Assembly: GCF_900115865.1 (NCBI RefSeq)
Contig: NZ_FOXY01000012.1
Span: 30,433-94,432 of the forward strand
From: Donghicola eburneus
GTDB lineage: Bacteria > Pseudomonadota > Alphaproteobacteria > Rhodobacterales > Rhodobacteraceae
Length of the DNA: 64,000 nt
Direction of reading: 5' to 3'
The notes under the pieces are model-generated. The model did not search any database and was not told the DNA's origin. It saw only the letters and a program-made list of their open reading frames with translations. Of the stretch, positions 36,365-46,096 are shown piece after piece. Numbering within the stretch: position 1 is the stretch's first letter; each line of letters opens with the position of its first letter. Position numbers and translations under genes: made by a program.

Positions 36365-39268
36365 TTAGCCGAGTGCGTCATTGCAGCGTTTGCAGGTCGC
36401 TGCGTGGCTGTGGGTGCCCACATCCGGCAAGATTTTCCAACAACGCTGGCACTTCTCGCCGTCTGCCTTTTCAAAGACCACACCGACGCCCGCTTGGTCA
36501 GGCAGGCGGAACGCCTCTGCCGGGGCGGGATCTGCGGTCAGGGCGATACCCGAGGTGATGCAGATATCCTCGAAAGCGACGGTTTTCAGGGCCGAAAGCG
36601 CGTCCGCATCTTCGACGTGGACCACCGGAGCCGCTTCGAGCGAGGCACCGATGACTTTGTCTGTTCGTTGGACTTCGAGTGCAGCGGTCACCACGCGGCG
36701 GACTTTACGGACGCTCGACCATTTGGTGGCCAGCGGTTCGTCCAGCCAGTCGGCGGGCGTTGCGGGGATGTCCTGTAGGTGGACCGAGCTGTCGTCACCG
36801 GGGAAGCGCTGGAGCCAGACCTCTTCCATCGTGAAGGTCAGGATCGGCGCGAGCCATGTGGTCAGGCGGTGGAACAGGATGTCCATGACCGTGCGGGCGG
36901 CGCGGCGACGAGTGCTGTCGGTCGCGTCGCAATACAGCACGTCCTTGCGGATATCGAAGTAGAACGACGACATCTCGACGGTGCAGAAGTTGAACAGCTG
37001 CTGGAACACGCCTTGGAAGTCATAGGCGGTGTAGCCGGTGCGCACCTTGTGATCCAGCTCGGCCAGACGGTGCAGGACCCAGCGCTCCAGTTCGGGCATT
37101 TCCGCGACGTCCAGACGCTCTGCTTCGGTGAAGCCATCAAGGCTGCCGATCAGGAAGCGCATGGTGTTGCGCAGACGGCGGTAGCTGTCAGCCACGCCCT
37201 TCAGGATTTCCGGCCCGATGCGCAGGTCGGCAGTGTAGTCGGACTGGGCCACCCACAGACGCAGGATATCGGCGCCGTATTGTTTGGTTACGTCTTCTGG
37301 CGACACGGTGTTGCCGAGCGATTTGGACATCTTGTTGCCCTTCTCGTCCAGCGTGAAGCCGTGGGTCAGCACGCCGCGATAGGGCGCGCGGCCCTTGGTG
37401 CCGCAGGCCTGCAGCATCGAGCTGTGGAACCAGCCGCGGTGTTGGTCGGTGCCCTCGAGGTAGAGGTCCGCGATGCCGTCCGCCGCGCCATCGGGACGGT
37501 CACGCAGCACGAAGGCGTGGGTCGAACCGGAGTCGAACCACACGTCAAGGATGTCGAACACCTGCTCGTAGTCGTCAGGGTTCACCACATTGCCAAGGAA
37601 GCGCTCTTTCGCGCCCTCTTTGTACCACGCATCCGCGCCTTCGGCCTCAAAGGCTTCGTTGATACGCGCGTTGACCTCTTCGTTGCGGAGCAGGAAGTCT
37701 TCGTCCTGCGGCTTCGCGCCGACTTTGGTAAAGCAGGTCAGCGGGACGCCCCAAGCGCGCTGGCGGGACAGAACCCAATCAGGGCGTGCTTCGATCATCG
37801 AATACAGGCGGTTGCGGCCTGTTTGCGGGGTCCATTTTACCAGCTGGTCGATGCTGGTCAGAGCGCGATCACGGATGGTTTTGCCGTAGGTGTCCTGACC
37901 GTCGCCAACCTCGCGATCAATCGCCGCGAACCACTGGGGCGTGTTGCGGTAGATGACCGGCGCTTTGGAACGCCACGAGTGCGGGTAGCTGTGCTTCATA
38001 CGGCCACGGGCGATGATCCCGCCGGCCTCGACCAGCTTGGCGATGACAGTGGTGTTGGCTTTGCCCTCTTTGCCCTTGCGATCAAAGACCTGAAGACCGG
38101 CAAAGAACGGCACGTGGTCCAGGAATTCGGATTCCTCGCCCACGTTATAGGTCATGCGCTCGATCCAGTTGCGGGCGACAAAGACTTCGTAGTCCTCTTG
38201 GCCGTGGCTGGGGGCGGTGTGGACGAACCCTGTACCTGCGTCGTCGGTCACGTGATCACCATCGACCATGGGCACGTCGTAGTCCCAGAAGCCGTCGGCC
38301 CCGTCGATGCCGTTAAACGGGTGGGCACAGATAAGACCTTCGAATTCGCTGGGGGCGACGTCGCGAACCTTGGTAAATTCTGTCACGCGGGATTTTTCCA
38401 GCGCATCAGCAGCCAGAGTGTTGGCGAAAAGGTACAGATCGCCGGGGTTGGTCCAGCTTTCCTCTTGGGTCGCGTCCACGCGGTAGAGGCCGTATTCGAT
38501 GCCGTTGCCGTAAGCGACCGCTTTGTTCGATGGGATGGTCCACGGGGTGGTGGTCCAGATCACGACGCGCGCGCTCTCCAGATCGCCGCCAGCGTTCTGG
38601 AAGCGGAAGGGCACCCAGATCGTGTGGCTCTGGTGATCGTGGTACTCGACCTCTGCCTCGGCCAGCGCGGTTTTTTCCACGGGCGACCACATCACGGGCT
38701 TGGAGCCCTGATACAGAGTGCCGGTCATCAGGAATTTCTGGAATTCTTCGGCGATCACACGCTCGGCGTGGAAGTTCATGGTCAGATAGGGATCATCCCA
38801 CGTGCCGGTGATGCCCAGACGCTTGAATTCTTTGCGCTGGATGTCGATCCAGCCCTCGGCGAATTTGCGGCATTCCTGACGGAAGTCGATGACGGGAACT
38901 TCGTCTTTGTTCTTGCCCTTCTTGCGGTACTGTTCCTCGATCTTCCATTCGATGGGCAGACCGTGGCAGTCCCAACCGGGGATATAGCGTGCCTCGCGGC
39001 CCAGCATCTGCTGGCTGCGGACGATAAAATCCTTGAGGATCTTGTTCAGGGCGTGACCGATGTGCAGGTTACCGTTCGCATAAGGGGGGCCATCGTGCAG
39101 GATAAAGGGCTCGCGACCCTCGGCCTTGTCACGCAGCTGCTGGTAGATGTCCATTTTCTCCCAGCGGGCCAGCCATTCGGGCTCTCGCTTGGGCAGACCG
39201 GCCCGCATGGGGAAGTCGGTCTTGGGCAGGAACAGGGTGTCTTTGTAGTCGGGCGTTTCGGCGCACAT
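36365..39268 (-). CDS. ileS: Isoleucyl-tRNA synthetase
   Basis: A 967-residue class I synthetase charging tRNA-Ile. HIGH box PPYANGNLHIGHALNKI, editing domain VIWTTTPWTIPSN, KMSKS box EKGNKMSKSLGNTV, and a C-terminal zinc site with paired cysteines (CQRCWKILP, CKRC). Start at 39268. The opposite strand contains a 2.5-kb open frame that is only a shadow of this gene. Confidence 0.97.
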   Translation of the reverse strand: MCAETPDYKDTLFLPKTDFPMRAGLPKREPEWLARWEKMDIYQQLRDKAEGREPFILHDGPPYANGNLHIGHALNKILKDFIVRSQQMLGREARYIPGWDCHGLPIEWKIEEQYRKKGKNKDEVPVIDFRQECRKFAEGWIDIQRKEFKRLGITGTWDDPYLTMNFHAERVIAEEFQKFLMTGTLYQGSKPVMWSPVEKTALAEAEVEYHDHQSHTIWVPFRFQNAGGDLESARVVIWTTTPWTIPSNKAVAYGNGIEYGLYRVDATQEESWTNPGDLYLFANTLAADALEKSRVTEFTKVRDVAPSEFEGLICAHPFNGIDGADGFWDYDVPMVDGDHVTDDAGTGFVHTAPSHGQEDYEVFVARNWIERMTYNVGEESEFLDHVPFFAGLQVFDRKGKEGKANTTVIAKLVEAGGIIARGRMKHSYPHSWRSKAPVIYRNTPQWFAAIDREVGDGQDTYGKTIRDRALTSIDQLVKWTPQTGRNRLYSMIEARPDWVLSRQRAWGVPLTCFTKVGAKPQDEDFLLRNEEVNARINEAFEAEGADAWYKEGAKERFLGNVVNPDDYEQVFDILDVWFDSGSTHAFVLRDRPDGAADGIADLYLEGTDQHRGWFHSSMLQACGTKGRAPYRGVLTHGFTLDEKGNKMSKSLGNTVSPEDVTKQYGADILRLWVAQSDYTADLRIGPEILKGVADSYRRLRNTMRFLIGSLDGFTEAERLDVAEMPELERWVLHRLAELDHKVRTGYTAYDFQGVFQQLFNFCTVEMSSFYFDIRKDVLYCDATDSTRRRAARTVMDILFHRLTTWLAPILTFTMEEVWLQRFPGDDSSVHLQDIPATPADWLDEPLATKWSSVRKVRRVVTAALEVQRTDKVIGASLEAAPVVHVEDADALSALKTVAFEDICITSGIALTADPAPAEAFRLPDQAGVGVVFEKADGEKCQRCWKILPDVGTHSHAATCKRCNDALG

Positions 39269-39519
39269 GTGTGGCGTCCTTCGGTCATGTTTTATGTCTG
39301 AGAGGGTGCGGCGGCGCGGTATCCCATACGCCTTGTCCCGGCGGCTCGTTTGGATCAGAGCGCCGGGCTGATAATTCGAATAATGATCGCCATCACGAAT
39401 GTCATGGCCGCCTTATATGATGCAGAAAACGGGGCGTAAAGCGCTGCGATGCATCGACCCGTTGCGGCGGTGCGGCACGGGCGATAGCCTGACCCGCGTT
39501 CCTTTCAGAGAGTCGCCGT

Positions 39520-39918
39520 ATGCCCTACCCCATCACTGGCCCCGATATCGACCGTGTCGTCACGAAATTCTACGCGCGGGTGCGGGTGCATCCTGTGCTG
39601 GGGCCCGTATTTAATGGCCGGATCGCGGCCGACGCATGGCCCGCGCACGAGGACAAGATCAGCCGTTTCTGGCGCAATGCCCTACTGCAAGAGCGGAACT
39701 ACCACGGTTTCCCCATGCGCACGCATCTGCAAACGCCCGAGATCAAGGCCGACATGTTCGCCCACTGGCTAAGTCTGTTTGATCAGGTGCTGGCAGAGGA
39801 GTTGGACGCAGAAATCGCAGAGCGTTGGTCTGCTGTGGCCCATCGGATCGGTGCGGGAATGCGGATCGGCGTGGCTGATCGTGACGCGCCCAAGGACGCC
39901 GTGCCAAAGCTATTTTAA
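39520..39918 (+). CDS. Group III truncated hemoglobin
   Basis: A 132-residue globin of the TrHb3 class. It shows VVTKFYARVRVHPVLGPVF in the N-terminal helix, FWRNALLQERNYHGFPMRTH with Tyr/Phe in the distal pocket region and the proximal His in the MRTHLQ segment, and FAHWLSLFDQVL near the end. Heme binding is expected. Proposed roles of the class are oxygen or NO chemistry. Convergent with ycjF; a 226-nt gap with GCTGG-rich filler follows. Confidence 0.88.
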   Translation: MPYPITGPDIDRVVTKFYARVRVHPVLGPVFNGRIAADAWPAHEDKISRFWRNALLQERNYHGFPMRTHLQTPEIKADMFAHWLSLFDQVLAEELDAEIAERWSAVAHRIGAGMRIGVADRDAPKDAVPKLF

Positions 39919-40145
39919 GATCAACGGTGGCTGATGGGCTACCTGAAGCTGGCGAGCTGGCAACGTGGCGACCAGAAGGGGGCGGCGGTGCGAGCGGGCT
40001 GGTTCTAGGTGGCTGAAGAGCTGTGAGGCGGCTGGCGTACTGCTGGCTGCCTCGTTGATGTCAGGGATAGCCGACCGCGCAGACCGCGTCAATAAGTTGC
40101 TTTAAAACAAATACTTGACTGAATTACTCGGGTAGTCAGAGCATT

Positions 40146-41150
40146 CTATTTCTTGAAAAATCCAGTTAGCGCGCGCTGGACGACCACCCGCGCAGAGGGC
40201 TTTTTCTCGACGATAAAGGGCAAGGGTCGGCAGACTTCAATCGCTGCGATTCCCACGCGGGCCGTCAGAGCGCCGTTCACCAAACCTTCGCCAAAGCGGC
40301 GCGAAAGTTTCCCCAGCAAGCTGCCCCCGATCAAAGGCTCTAGCATGTCATCGCCAACGGCCACGGCGCCCGTCGCCACAAGATGAGTCATCACAGCGCG
40401 TGCCAAGCGCCAGCTGCCCAACAGGCCCCCGCGCCCGCCATAAACTTCGGCCACACGGCGCATCATCCGCAGGTTTGCAGTCATCGCCGCCACCACATCC
40501 GCCAGCGCCAAAGGCACCATCGCGGTCACCGTTGCAACCTGACGGGCGGCGACCTCGACTTCTTTGACCGCCTGCGCATCAAGATGGGCCAAGAGTTCAC
40601 GCTCGACCAGAGCCAGCGCATCTGTGGCCTCGATAGCATCGTCTTTGCGCTCTTTCAGGCGGTCGCGACCCCAACGCAGATCATCGCGCCCCGCATACAG
40701 ACGCTCCACGTCCCGCACGACAGCGCGCGCAGCGGCCAAGTCCTGCCCTTCGATGGCGGTGTTGGCCTGATGCTGAATCTTGTCGATACGCGACAGCCGA
40801 GCAATAGCCCCGAGCTCGCGCAGCACAATCAGCAGACACACCAGAACGAAGGCTGCGATCAGTCCAGTGACAATCGCGCCCAGAATAACGTTCTGCGCGA
40901 TCAGGCCGGTCACAAAGTTCCACGCCGCGATCGAGATCATTGCCCCGATCACTGACACGAGCAGGCCCCAGAACCACCGCGCCAATACCGAAGGCTTGCG
41001 CGCTGCCAAAACAGCGACGGTTTGCATCGCGCGGCCTTCTGGCGCGTCGGGACCCGGATCGGGCACAGGTTCTACCTGCGCCGGATTGGGCGTATCCGCT
41101 TCGACGGTCGTTGGCGTATCCAGATCGAACAGGACCGGTCCTTTGCTCAT
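40146..41150 (-). CDS. ycjF: YcjF family membrane protein (DUF697/TIGR01620)
   Basis: A 334-residue protein with two membrane helices near residues 60-110 (WGLLVSVIGAMISIAAWNFV, VILGAIVTGLIAAFVLVCLLIV) and a C-terminal DUF697-like domain (NLRMMRRVAEVYGGRGG, RFGEGLVNGALTARVGIAAIEVCRPLPF). It is last in a three-gene set with ycjX and a GNAT gene, joined by 4-nt overlaps. The partners YcjX-YcjF are linked to envelope or stress responses in enterobacteria, but the reaction is unknown. Confidence 0.85.
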   Translation of the reverse strand: MSKGPVLFDLDTPTTVEADTPNPAQVEPVPDPGPDAPEGRAMQTVAVLAARKPSVLARWFWGLLVSVIGAMISIAAWNFVTGLIAQNVILGAIVTGLIAAFVLVCLLIVLRELGAIARLSRIDKIQHQANTAIEGQDLAAARAVVRDVERLYAGRDDLRWGRDRLKERKDDAIEATDALALVERELLAHLDAQAVKEVEVAARQVATVTAMVPLALADVVAAMTANLRMMRRVAEVYGGRGGLLGSWRLARAVMTHLVATGAVAVGDDMLEPLIGGSLLGKLSRRFGEGLVNGALTARVGIAAIEVCRPLPFIVEKKPSARVVVQRALTGFFKK

Positions 41151-41590
41151 TCAGCACCCCTTTCCCACAGGTACTCGACGTCGGGCAGCCCTTCGTCGTT
41201 GTAATCACCATCGGTGCGCCCGACCTCTTTGAATCCCGACAGGCGGTAAAAAGCACGCGCCACGGTGTTCGCCTTGTACGTCCACAGCCGCAGCCGATCC
41301 GAGCGCTCTTTGGCATAGGTCATCAACTGCCGCCCCACGCCATTCCGGCGGGCATCCGGCGCCACATACAGGGCCAAAATCTCGTCATCGGCCAACGCGA
41401 TAAAGCCCATGGGCCGGTCCGCAGTGGCAATCGTCACCCAGCCCCGCTCAATCATGGTGGCGCAATACATGATATCCTCGGCGCTGGAGCGCACTTTGGG
41501 CAACCACGCCGTCTGGTCCACAAACTCGGTCAACATCGCACCCATTTTCCCCGCATCGAGGTCATGGGCAGGCCGTAAATAGAAACTCAT
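41147..41590 (-). CDS. GNAT family N-acetyltransferase
   Basis: A 147-residue acetyltransferase: acetyl-CoA motif ALYVAPDARRNGVGRQLMTYAK and the C-terminal LWTYKANTVARAFYRLSGFKEVGR typical of the GNAT fold. It lies between ycjX and ycjF with ATGA overlaps on both sides, so it is co-translated with them. Its acceptor is unknown. Confidence 0.85.
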   Translation of the reverse strand: MSFYLRPAHDLDAGKMGAMLTEFVDQTAWLPKVRSSAEDIMYCATMIERGWVTIATADRPMGFIALADDEILALYVAPDARRNGVGRQLMTYAKERSDRLRLWTYKANTVARAFYRLSGFKEVGRTDGDYNDEGLPDVEYLWERGAE

Positions 41591-42993
41591 AAACGATCCC
41601 CGAACAAAAATTGCGCTGCACGGTCCAGTCGAATATGGGGCGGACCGTCCCCCGGCCGCAGGGTCAGCGGGGCCGGAGCAAAGCGCATGGCTTCAAAATC
41701 ACCTTCCAGCCAACCGCCCTCTTCCCCGTTCAACAATACACGGGGGTCGGCAGGCAGTTCGCCGGGATACAGGGCGGCCATCCGCCCGTCTTCTAATAAT
41801 TTGCCGCGCACCACATCCAAGGTCTGGCCATTGTGCTGACGGCTCTCTTCGGTTGTTGCGCGCAGGGCCGCGATAGACATCGCTGCGGTTTCGGCACCGG
41901 CAAAGCGGGCGCGCTCGCGGGCCTCTCGGGTCAATTCCTCGATGATCGCGGTCAGGCGCTGGTGCTGGCTGTGGTGCAGATGGTCCGCTTTGGTCGCCGC
42001 AAAGAGGATTTTCTCGACCCGCTTGCCACGCAAAAGCTGGGTCAGGAAATCATTTCGGCCGGGGCGGAACGATCCCAGAATGCCCTGCATCGTGTCGCGC
42101 ATATCCTGAATGGCCTCTGGCCCCCGATGCAAGGCGCCAAGCACATCCACGAGCACCACCTGCCGATCGATCCGCGCAAAATGCTCGCGGAAGAAAGGTT
42201 TAACGACGCGCGCCTTGTACGCCTCGAACCGTGTTTCCATCTCGCGCCACAGGCTGCGACGGGGCGCGTTGTCGGGTTTCAGCAGCGGGGCAAAAGTGAG
42301 CACGGGCGATCCAGCCAGATCACCGGGCAACAAAAAGCGGCCCGGCGTGCAGTCCGAGAACCCGTCTGCGCGCGCTGCATGAAGATACGCTGTAAAGGTC
42401 CGAGCGAGAGTTTGCGCGACCACTTCGTCCAACGGGGCGGCGGTGTCCGTGCCCCGCGCCATATCCACGTAAGGCGCGCCGAGCGCCCGTCCCTCAAGAC
42501 GGCGCAGGACACTCGCCGACCATTCCGCGTAGCTCTGATCCAAGAGGCCCAAGTCCAACAGCCATTCGCCCGGATAATCCACGATATCCAGATGCACAGT
42601 GCGCGGGCCGGACAGTCCACCGATCAGCCCATTCGGTTTGATCCGCATGGACAGGCGCAGCTCGCTGACGGCCCGCGTACTGTCGGGCCAATGGGGATGC
42701 GCGCAGGTCAGGTCGGACAGGTGGGACTCATACTCAAACCGCGGCACCGTCACATCGGGCTGCGGCTGGAGAAAGGACGCCAGAATGCGCCCCTCGGCGG
42801 CGGCGGTCAGGTGGCCCATGCGCCCACGGTCCAGCATGTTCGCCACGAGCGAGGTGATGAACACCGTCTTGCCCGCACGCGCGAGTCCCGTCACCCCGAG
42901 CCGGATGCCAGGTTCAAACAGTGCTTCGTTGATGATGCCTGTGATGCCTTCGACGCCGCGCGTCAGTTCGTCTGCAATCCGCCCGATGACCAA
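41587..42993 (-). CDS. ycjX: YcjX family GTPase-like protein
   Basis: A 468-residue protein with a P-loop (GVTGLARAGKTVFITSLVANML) and the YcjX-type switch region (VHLDIVDYPGEWLLDL), plus VVLVDVLGALHRGPEAI and ILFAATKADHLHH, where TKAD is the base-recognition motif. The start was placed at a TTG (42993) because GGGAGG lies 9 nt upstream and the product then begins VIGRIADELTRG as in the family. A GTG at 43020 is the alternative. Divergent from truA. Confidence 0.87.
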   Translation of the reverse strand: MVIGRIADELTRGVEGITGIINEALFEPGIRLGVTGLARAGKTVFITSLVANMLDRGRMGHLTAAAEGRILASFLQPQPDVTVPRFEYESHLSDLTCAHPHWPDSTRAVSELRLSMRIKPNGLIGGLSGPRTVHLDIVDYPGEWLLDLGLLDQSYAEWSASVLRRLEGRALGAPYVDMARGTDTAAPLDEVVAQTLARTFTAYLHAARADGFSDCTPGRFLLPGDLAGSPVLTFAPLLKPDNAPRRSLWREMETRFEAYKARVVKPFFREHFARIDRQVVLVDVLGALHRGPEAIQDMRDTMQGILGSFRPGRNDFLTQLLRGKRVEKILFAATKADHLHHSQHQRLTAIIEELTREARERARFAGAETAAMSIAALRATTEESRQHNGQTLDVVRGKLLEDGRMAALYPGELPADPRVLLNGEEGGWLEGDFEAMRFAPAPLTLRPGDGPPHIRLDRAAQFLFGDRL

Positions 42994-43114
42994 ATGGAAC
43001 CGCCTCCCTCTTCGCGGCACAACCTAAGCATCGCATGGCCGTAAAACCAGTAGCTGAATTCGGGGAATGCGAAGGTTGCTTGCCCTAATTGCGATCGCCC
43101 GCTACATCGCGCCC

Positions 43115-43882
43115 ATGCCCAGATACGCTTTGCTTGTGGAATATGACGGGGCCCCCTTTGCCGGATGGCAAAGGCAGGCTGACCAGCCCTCGGTCCAAGG
43201 GGCGATCGAAGCCGCGCTCGCGCGTCTGGAAAAGCGTGACCACACCATCGCCGCCGCAGGCCGCACCGATGCAGGGGTTCACGCCTATGGTCAAGTCGCC
43301 CATTGTGACATGGACAAGGATTGGGACCCGTTCCGCCTGTCCGAGGCATTGAACTTCCACCTCAAGCCCCTGCCCGTGTCGATCCGCGATTGTCGCCGTG
43401 TGGCCGACGACTGGCACGCCCGCTTTTCCGCGACAGAGCGGCAGTACATCTTTCGCCTGCTGAACCGCCGTGCCCCAGCGACGCATCTGCGCGGTTTCGT
43501 TTGGCAAGTGACCCAGCCGCTGGACCTGCACCCCATGCAAGAGGCCGCACAGCACCTGCTGGGTCTGCATGACTTTACCACGTTCCGCGCGTCGATTTGC
43601 CAAGCCGCCTCACCAGTGAAAACGCTGGACAAGCTGGACATCGAACAGATCGAAACCGAGAGCGGCATCGAGTTCCGGTTCCATTTGGCCGCCCGCAGTT
43701 TTTTACATAACCAAGTGCGCAGCTTTGTCGGCACGCTCGAGCGCGTCGGCGCGGGCTCTTGGGACCCCATTGACGTGAAAACCGCGCTGGAGGCGTGTGA
43801 CCGCGCCGCATGTGGTCCGGTCAGCCCGCCGCAGGGCCTGTATCTGTCCAAGGTCGGATATCCGGACGATCCATTCGTCTGA
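43115..43882 (+). CDS. truA: tRNA pseudouridine(38-40) synthase
   Basis: A 255-residue enzyme that isomerises uridines 38-40 in the anticodon arm. Catalytic Asp in [18 protein letters not shown]-terminal substrate loop [13 protein letters not shown]; later motifs RYIFRLL-like [10 protein letters not shown] and [15 protein letters not shown]. The ATG at 43115 is preferred to 43067 because the family starts [12 protein letters not shown]. Confidence 0.95.
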   Translation: MPRYALLVEYDGAPFAGWQRQADQPSVQGAIEAALARLEKRDHTIAAAGRTDAGVHAYGQVAHCDMDKDWDPFRLSEALNFHLKPLPVSIRDCRRVADDWHARFSATERQYIFRLLNRRAPATHLRGFVWQVTQPLDLHPMQEAAQHLLGLHDFTTFRASICQAASPVKTLDKLDIEQIETESGIEFRFHLAARSFLHNQVRSFVGTLERVGAGSWDPIDVKTALEACDRAACGPVSPPQGLYLSKVGYPDDPFV

Positions 43883-43896
43883 GGCGAGGTCAGCAA

Positions 43897-44976
43897 TCAA
43901 ACGCGTCTAATCGACACCAGATGGTTGTCCCAGCTGTAGCCCCCGGCGACATCCAGCATTTTGCCGCCCGACGCGCCCCCTTCGAGCAAACCACCCGCGA
44001 GCGTAATCGCGAACCGGTCGCCGAATTGCGCGACGCCGCTGGCTTCGGGCAAGGCGCGGCCATTGATCGGAGCACCCGTCGCGCCGTCAAAGAACAGCAC
44101 GTGACCGCCCTTGGGGCCGGTCACCGCGATCTCTGCACCGTCGGATGAAATCGCGATACTGCCCGCGTATTGCTTGAGCCGTACAGTTTCGGGATGATCA
44201 AAGAAGGCCAAAGCCTCGCCGCGGCGATGGCTGGCCATCAGGGGCACGGCGGTCAGAGGATTGCCTTGCCATTGCAGGGCGATCACCACGCGGCCCGTGT
44301 CGTCCGCCGCAATGTGACGGATCGAGTTCAAGCGCATGTCGGCGGGCGGTTCGACCTGATCCACGATCAGTCCCTGCGCATCCAGATAGGTCAAATTCGG
44401 CTTCATGGACGGAATATTCAGGACCGCACGATCGTAGTCAGGATGGGTCTGCATCCCCCCATTCGCCACGGCAAAGCTGCCATCGGCCAAGCGGATCATC
44501 TCGTGCGGACCAATCCCGCCCGACGGCAGTTCGCCAATCCGATTATAGCCATCTTCGGCGTCCCATATACCAAGACGGCCATCGGGCACGTCATAGGCAT
44601 TTTCGGTGGTCAGCAGCAGCTTACCATCCGCCGTGAACGCGCCATGCCCGTAGAAGTGCCGCCCCTCTGGGCTATCAAGGCGCGCGATTTCTTTCCCTGT
44701 GGCACAGTCCAAAACCACAGCGAACCGGCCTGGACGGCGGGCAAAAGCCACCGCCTCGGCACGGAAAGGATGGGCCGCTGCCGCATGCCCGCGCGACGGG
44801 ATCGGCAGTTCAAAGACCACGTCGCCCTGTTCGGTCAGACCTACGAGCCAAGTGGAGTTGCCCTCTTTGGACGCCGCAGTCAGGTAAGCCGGCGCGCCCG
44901 CCATGGCCCAAGAGGGCCGTGCCATCGACAGGGCAGCGCCAGCGGCGCCAGAGATCAGAAAATGGCGGCGTTTCAT
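43897..44976 (-). CDS. DUF1513 domain protein, Tat-exported
   Basis: A 359-residue periplasmic protein with a twin-arginine signal (KRRHFLISGAAGAALSM) and a beta-propeller-like repeat body (LVGLTEQGDVVFELPIPSRGH, YGHGAFTADGKLLLTTENAY, GRLGIWDAED, IGPHEMIRLADGSFAVANGG). DUF1513 genes are the usual last member of imelysin/dihaem operons for iron. GGGGA precedes the ATG at 44976. The imelysin stop is 2 nt upstream, so translation is probably coupled. Confidence 0.88.
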   Translation of the reverse strand: MKRRHFLISGAAGAALSMARPSWAMAGAPAYLTAASKEGNSTWLVGLTEQGDVVFELPIPSRGHAAAAHPFRAEAVAFARRPGRFAVVLDCATGKEIARLDSPEGRHFYGHGAFTADGKLLLTTENAYDVPDGRLGIWDAEDGYNRIGELPSGGIGPHEMIRLADGSFAVANGGMQTHPDYDRAVLNIPSMKPNLTYLDAQGLIVDQVEPPADMRLNSIRHIAADDTGRVVIALQWQGNPLTAVPLMASHRRGEALAFFDHPETVRLKQYAGSIAISSDGAEIAVTGPKGGHVLFFDGATGAPINGRALPEASGVAQFGDRFAITLAGGLLEGGASGGKMLDVAGGYSWDNHLVSIRRV

Positions 44977-44977
44977 C

Positions 44978-46096
44978 TCAGTCCCCATCCGCTGCGCTGA
45001 AGCCGGTCTCTACTCCTAGGTTCGGTCCAATCTCTTGGTCCATTTCCCCCTGCAAGTATTGCACTTTGCTTTGAAGCCCCTCGACACGGATATAGGACAT
45101 TGGGTCGGCGACTGCCTCTGACACGGGCATACCAATGCTATCGACGCGCCCTTCGGTTTGCTCGAATACGGTGTAGATCCAAGAACGATTGTTCTCGGCG
45201 ATGTCACCGGCAAACCCAAAGCGCACGACTTCTTCGATGCCCTTGAGCTGCGCGACGATGATGTCGTTGGTCAGGCCCGAGCGCCATGCCTCGGCGTGTT
45301 TTGGATTGGGGCGCTCGTACGTGCCTAAGGGTCGCCCGAGCCGTGTGTCCGCAATGCGGGTCAGCCCGAAATCAAGCGCGGTGTAAACGACTTTGGTGAA
45401 CTCTGACGCATCAAGGTAGACTGGGTTGTCCGGTCCCGCAGCCCGCGCCAGATCAGCCCAGCCGCCCTCGGCGAACCAACCATCGTGCAGATCAACCGCG
45501 ATCCGGTGCAGGTTGCCCGAAATTCCGATCACCGCAGGACACGGCTCAACTCCATCGGAGTAGGTCAGCATTTCAATCGCGGGCAGGCCTTGGGCCCCCA
45601 CAGACAAGCCCGCGACAACCGCCGGATCGGCTTGCTCGTCGGCCGTCTTATTCAAGAGATCACGCAGGGCGCGGCCTACGAAATTCTTTTTGTCCGGCCA
45701 GAAATTCACGGTCAGCGCCGCGCCTTGGCTTTCGATTGGGCCAAACTGGTAGCTGTCTAGCGGCGCCCAAGCCATCCAAGTGTCGCGGAACTGCGCCTTG
45801 AAGGCCGCCTCGTCCGATGTGCCCTCGCAATAAGCCAGCGCCGCGTCGGTCAATGCCTGTGTTTCGCTGACAAAGGACCCGAACTGGCGGTCAAACACCT
45901 CAAGCACGCGGCGGCGGATCGCTTCATGATCGACGACCCCTCGGCCCGGAGCGAAATAGGGCAGGCCCGTTTCCTCGGAATGGGTTTCCAGCGCGACGCC
46001 CGGCGCTTCTTTGTTCGCGATCGACTGTGCGGAGGTGGTCCCTGCAACGGCACAAAGGACCAAGGCGGACAGGATGGGTTTGACGGTCATTGTCAC
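44978..46096 (-). CDS. Imelysin family protein (second, without the GxHxxE histidine)
   Basis: A 372-residue periplasmic protein with signal peptide (LSALVLCAVAGTTSAQ) and the helical imelysin fold (DAALAYCEGTSDEAAFKAQF, WPDKKNFVGRALRDLLN). At the place of the metal-site motif GxHxxE it reads GLPAIEML, so the His is missing while Gly and Glu remain. This divergent imelysin type accompanies the dihaem gene in other proteobacteria. It may bind differently from IrpA. It overlaps the dihaem stop by 4 nt. Confidence 0.87.
   Translation of the reverse strand: MTMTVKPILSALVLCAVAGTTSAQSIANKEAPGVALETHSEETGLPYFAPGRGVVDHEAIRRRVLEVFDRQFGSFVSETQALTDAALAYCEGTSDEAAFKAQFRDTWMAWAPLDSYQFGPIESQGAALTVNFWPDKKNFVGRALRDLLNKTADEQADPAVVAGLSVGAQGLPAIEMLTYSDGVEPCPAVIGISGNLHRIAVDLHDGWFAEGGWADLARAAGPDNPVYLDASEFTKVVYTALDFGLTRIADTRLGRPLGTYERPNPKHAEAWRSGLTNDIIVAQLKGIEEVVRFGFAGDIAENNRSWIYTVFEQTEGRVDSIGMPVSEAVADPMSYIRVEGLQSKVQYLQGEMDQEIGPNLGVETGFSAADGD

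Noticed and set aside
36779..39301. An 840-codon open frame opposite ileS
   Set aside because: It is the antisense shadow of a well-defined isoleucyl-tRNA synthetase in high-GC DNA; the product shows no domain and has no ribosome site.
39910..40092. A 60-codon minus-strand frame after the truncated hemoglobin
   Set aside because: It overlaps the globin end, has no ribosome site, and comes from GCTGG-rich filler sequence.
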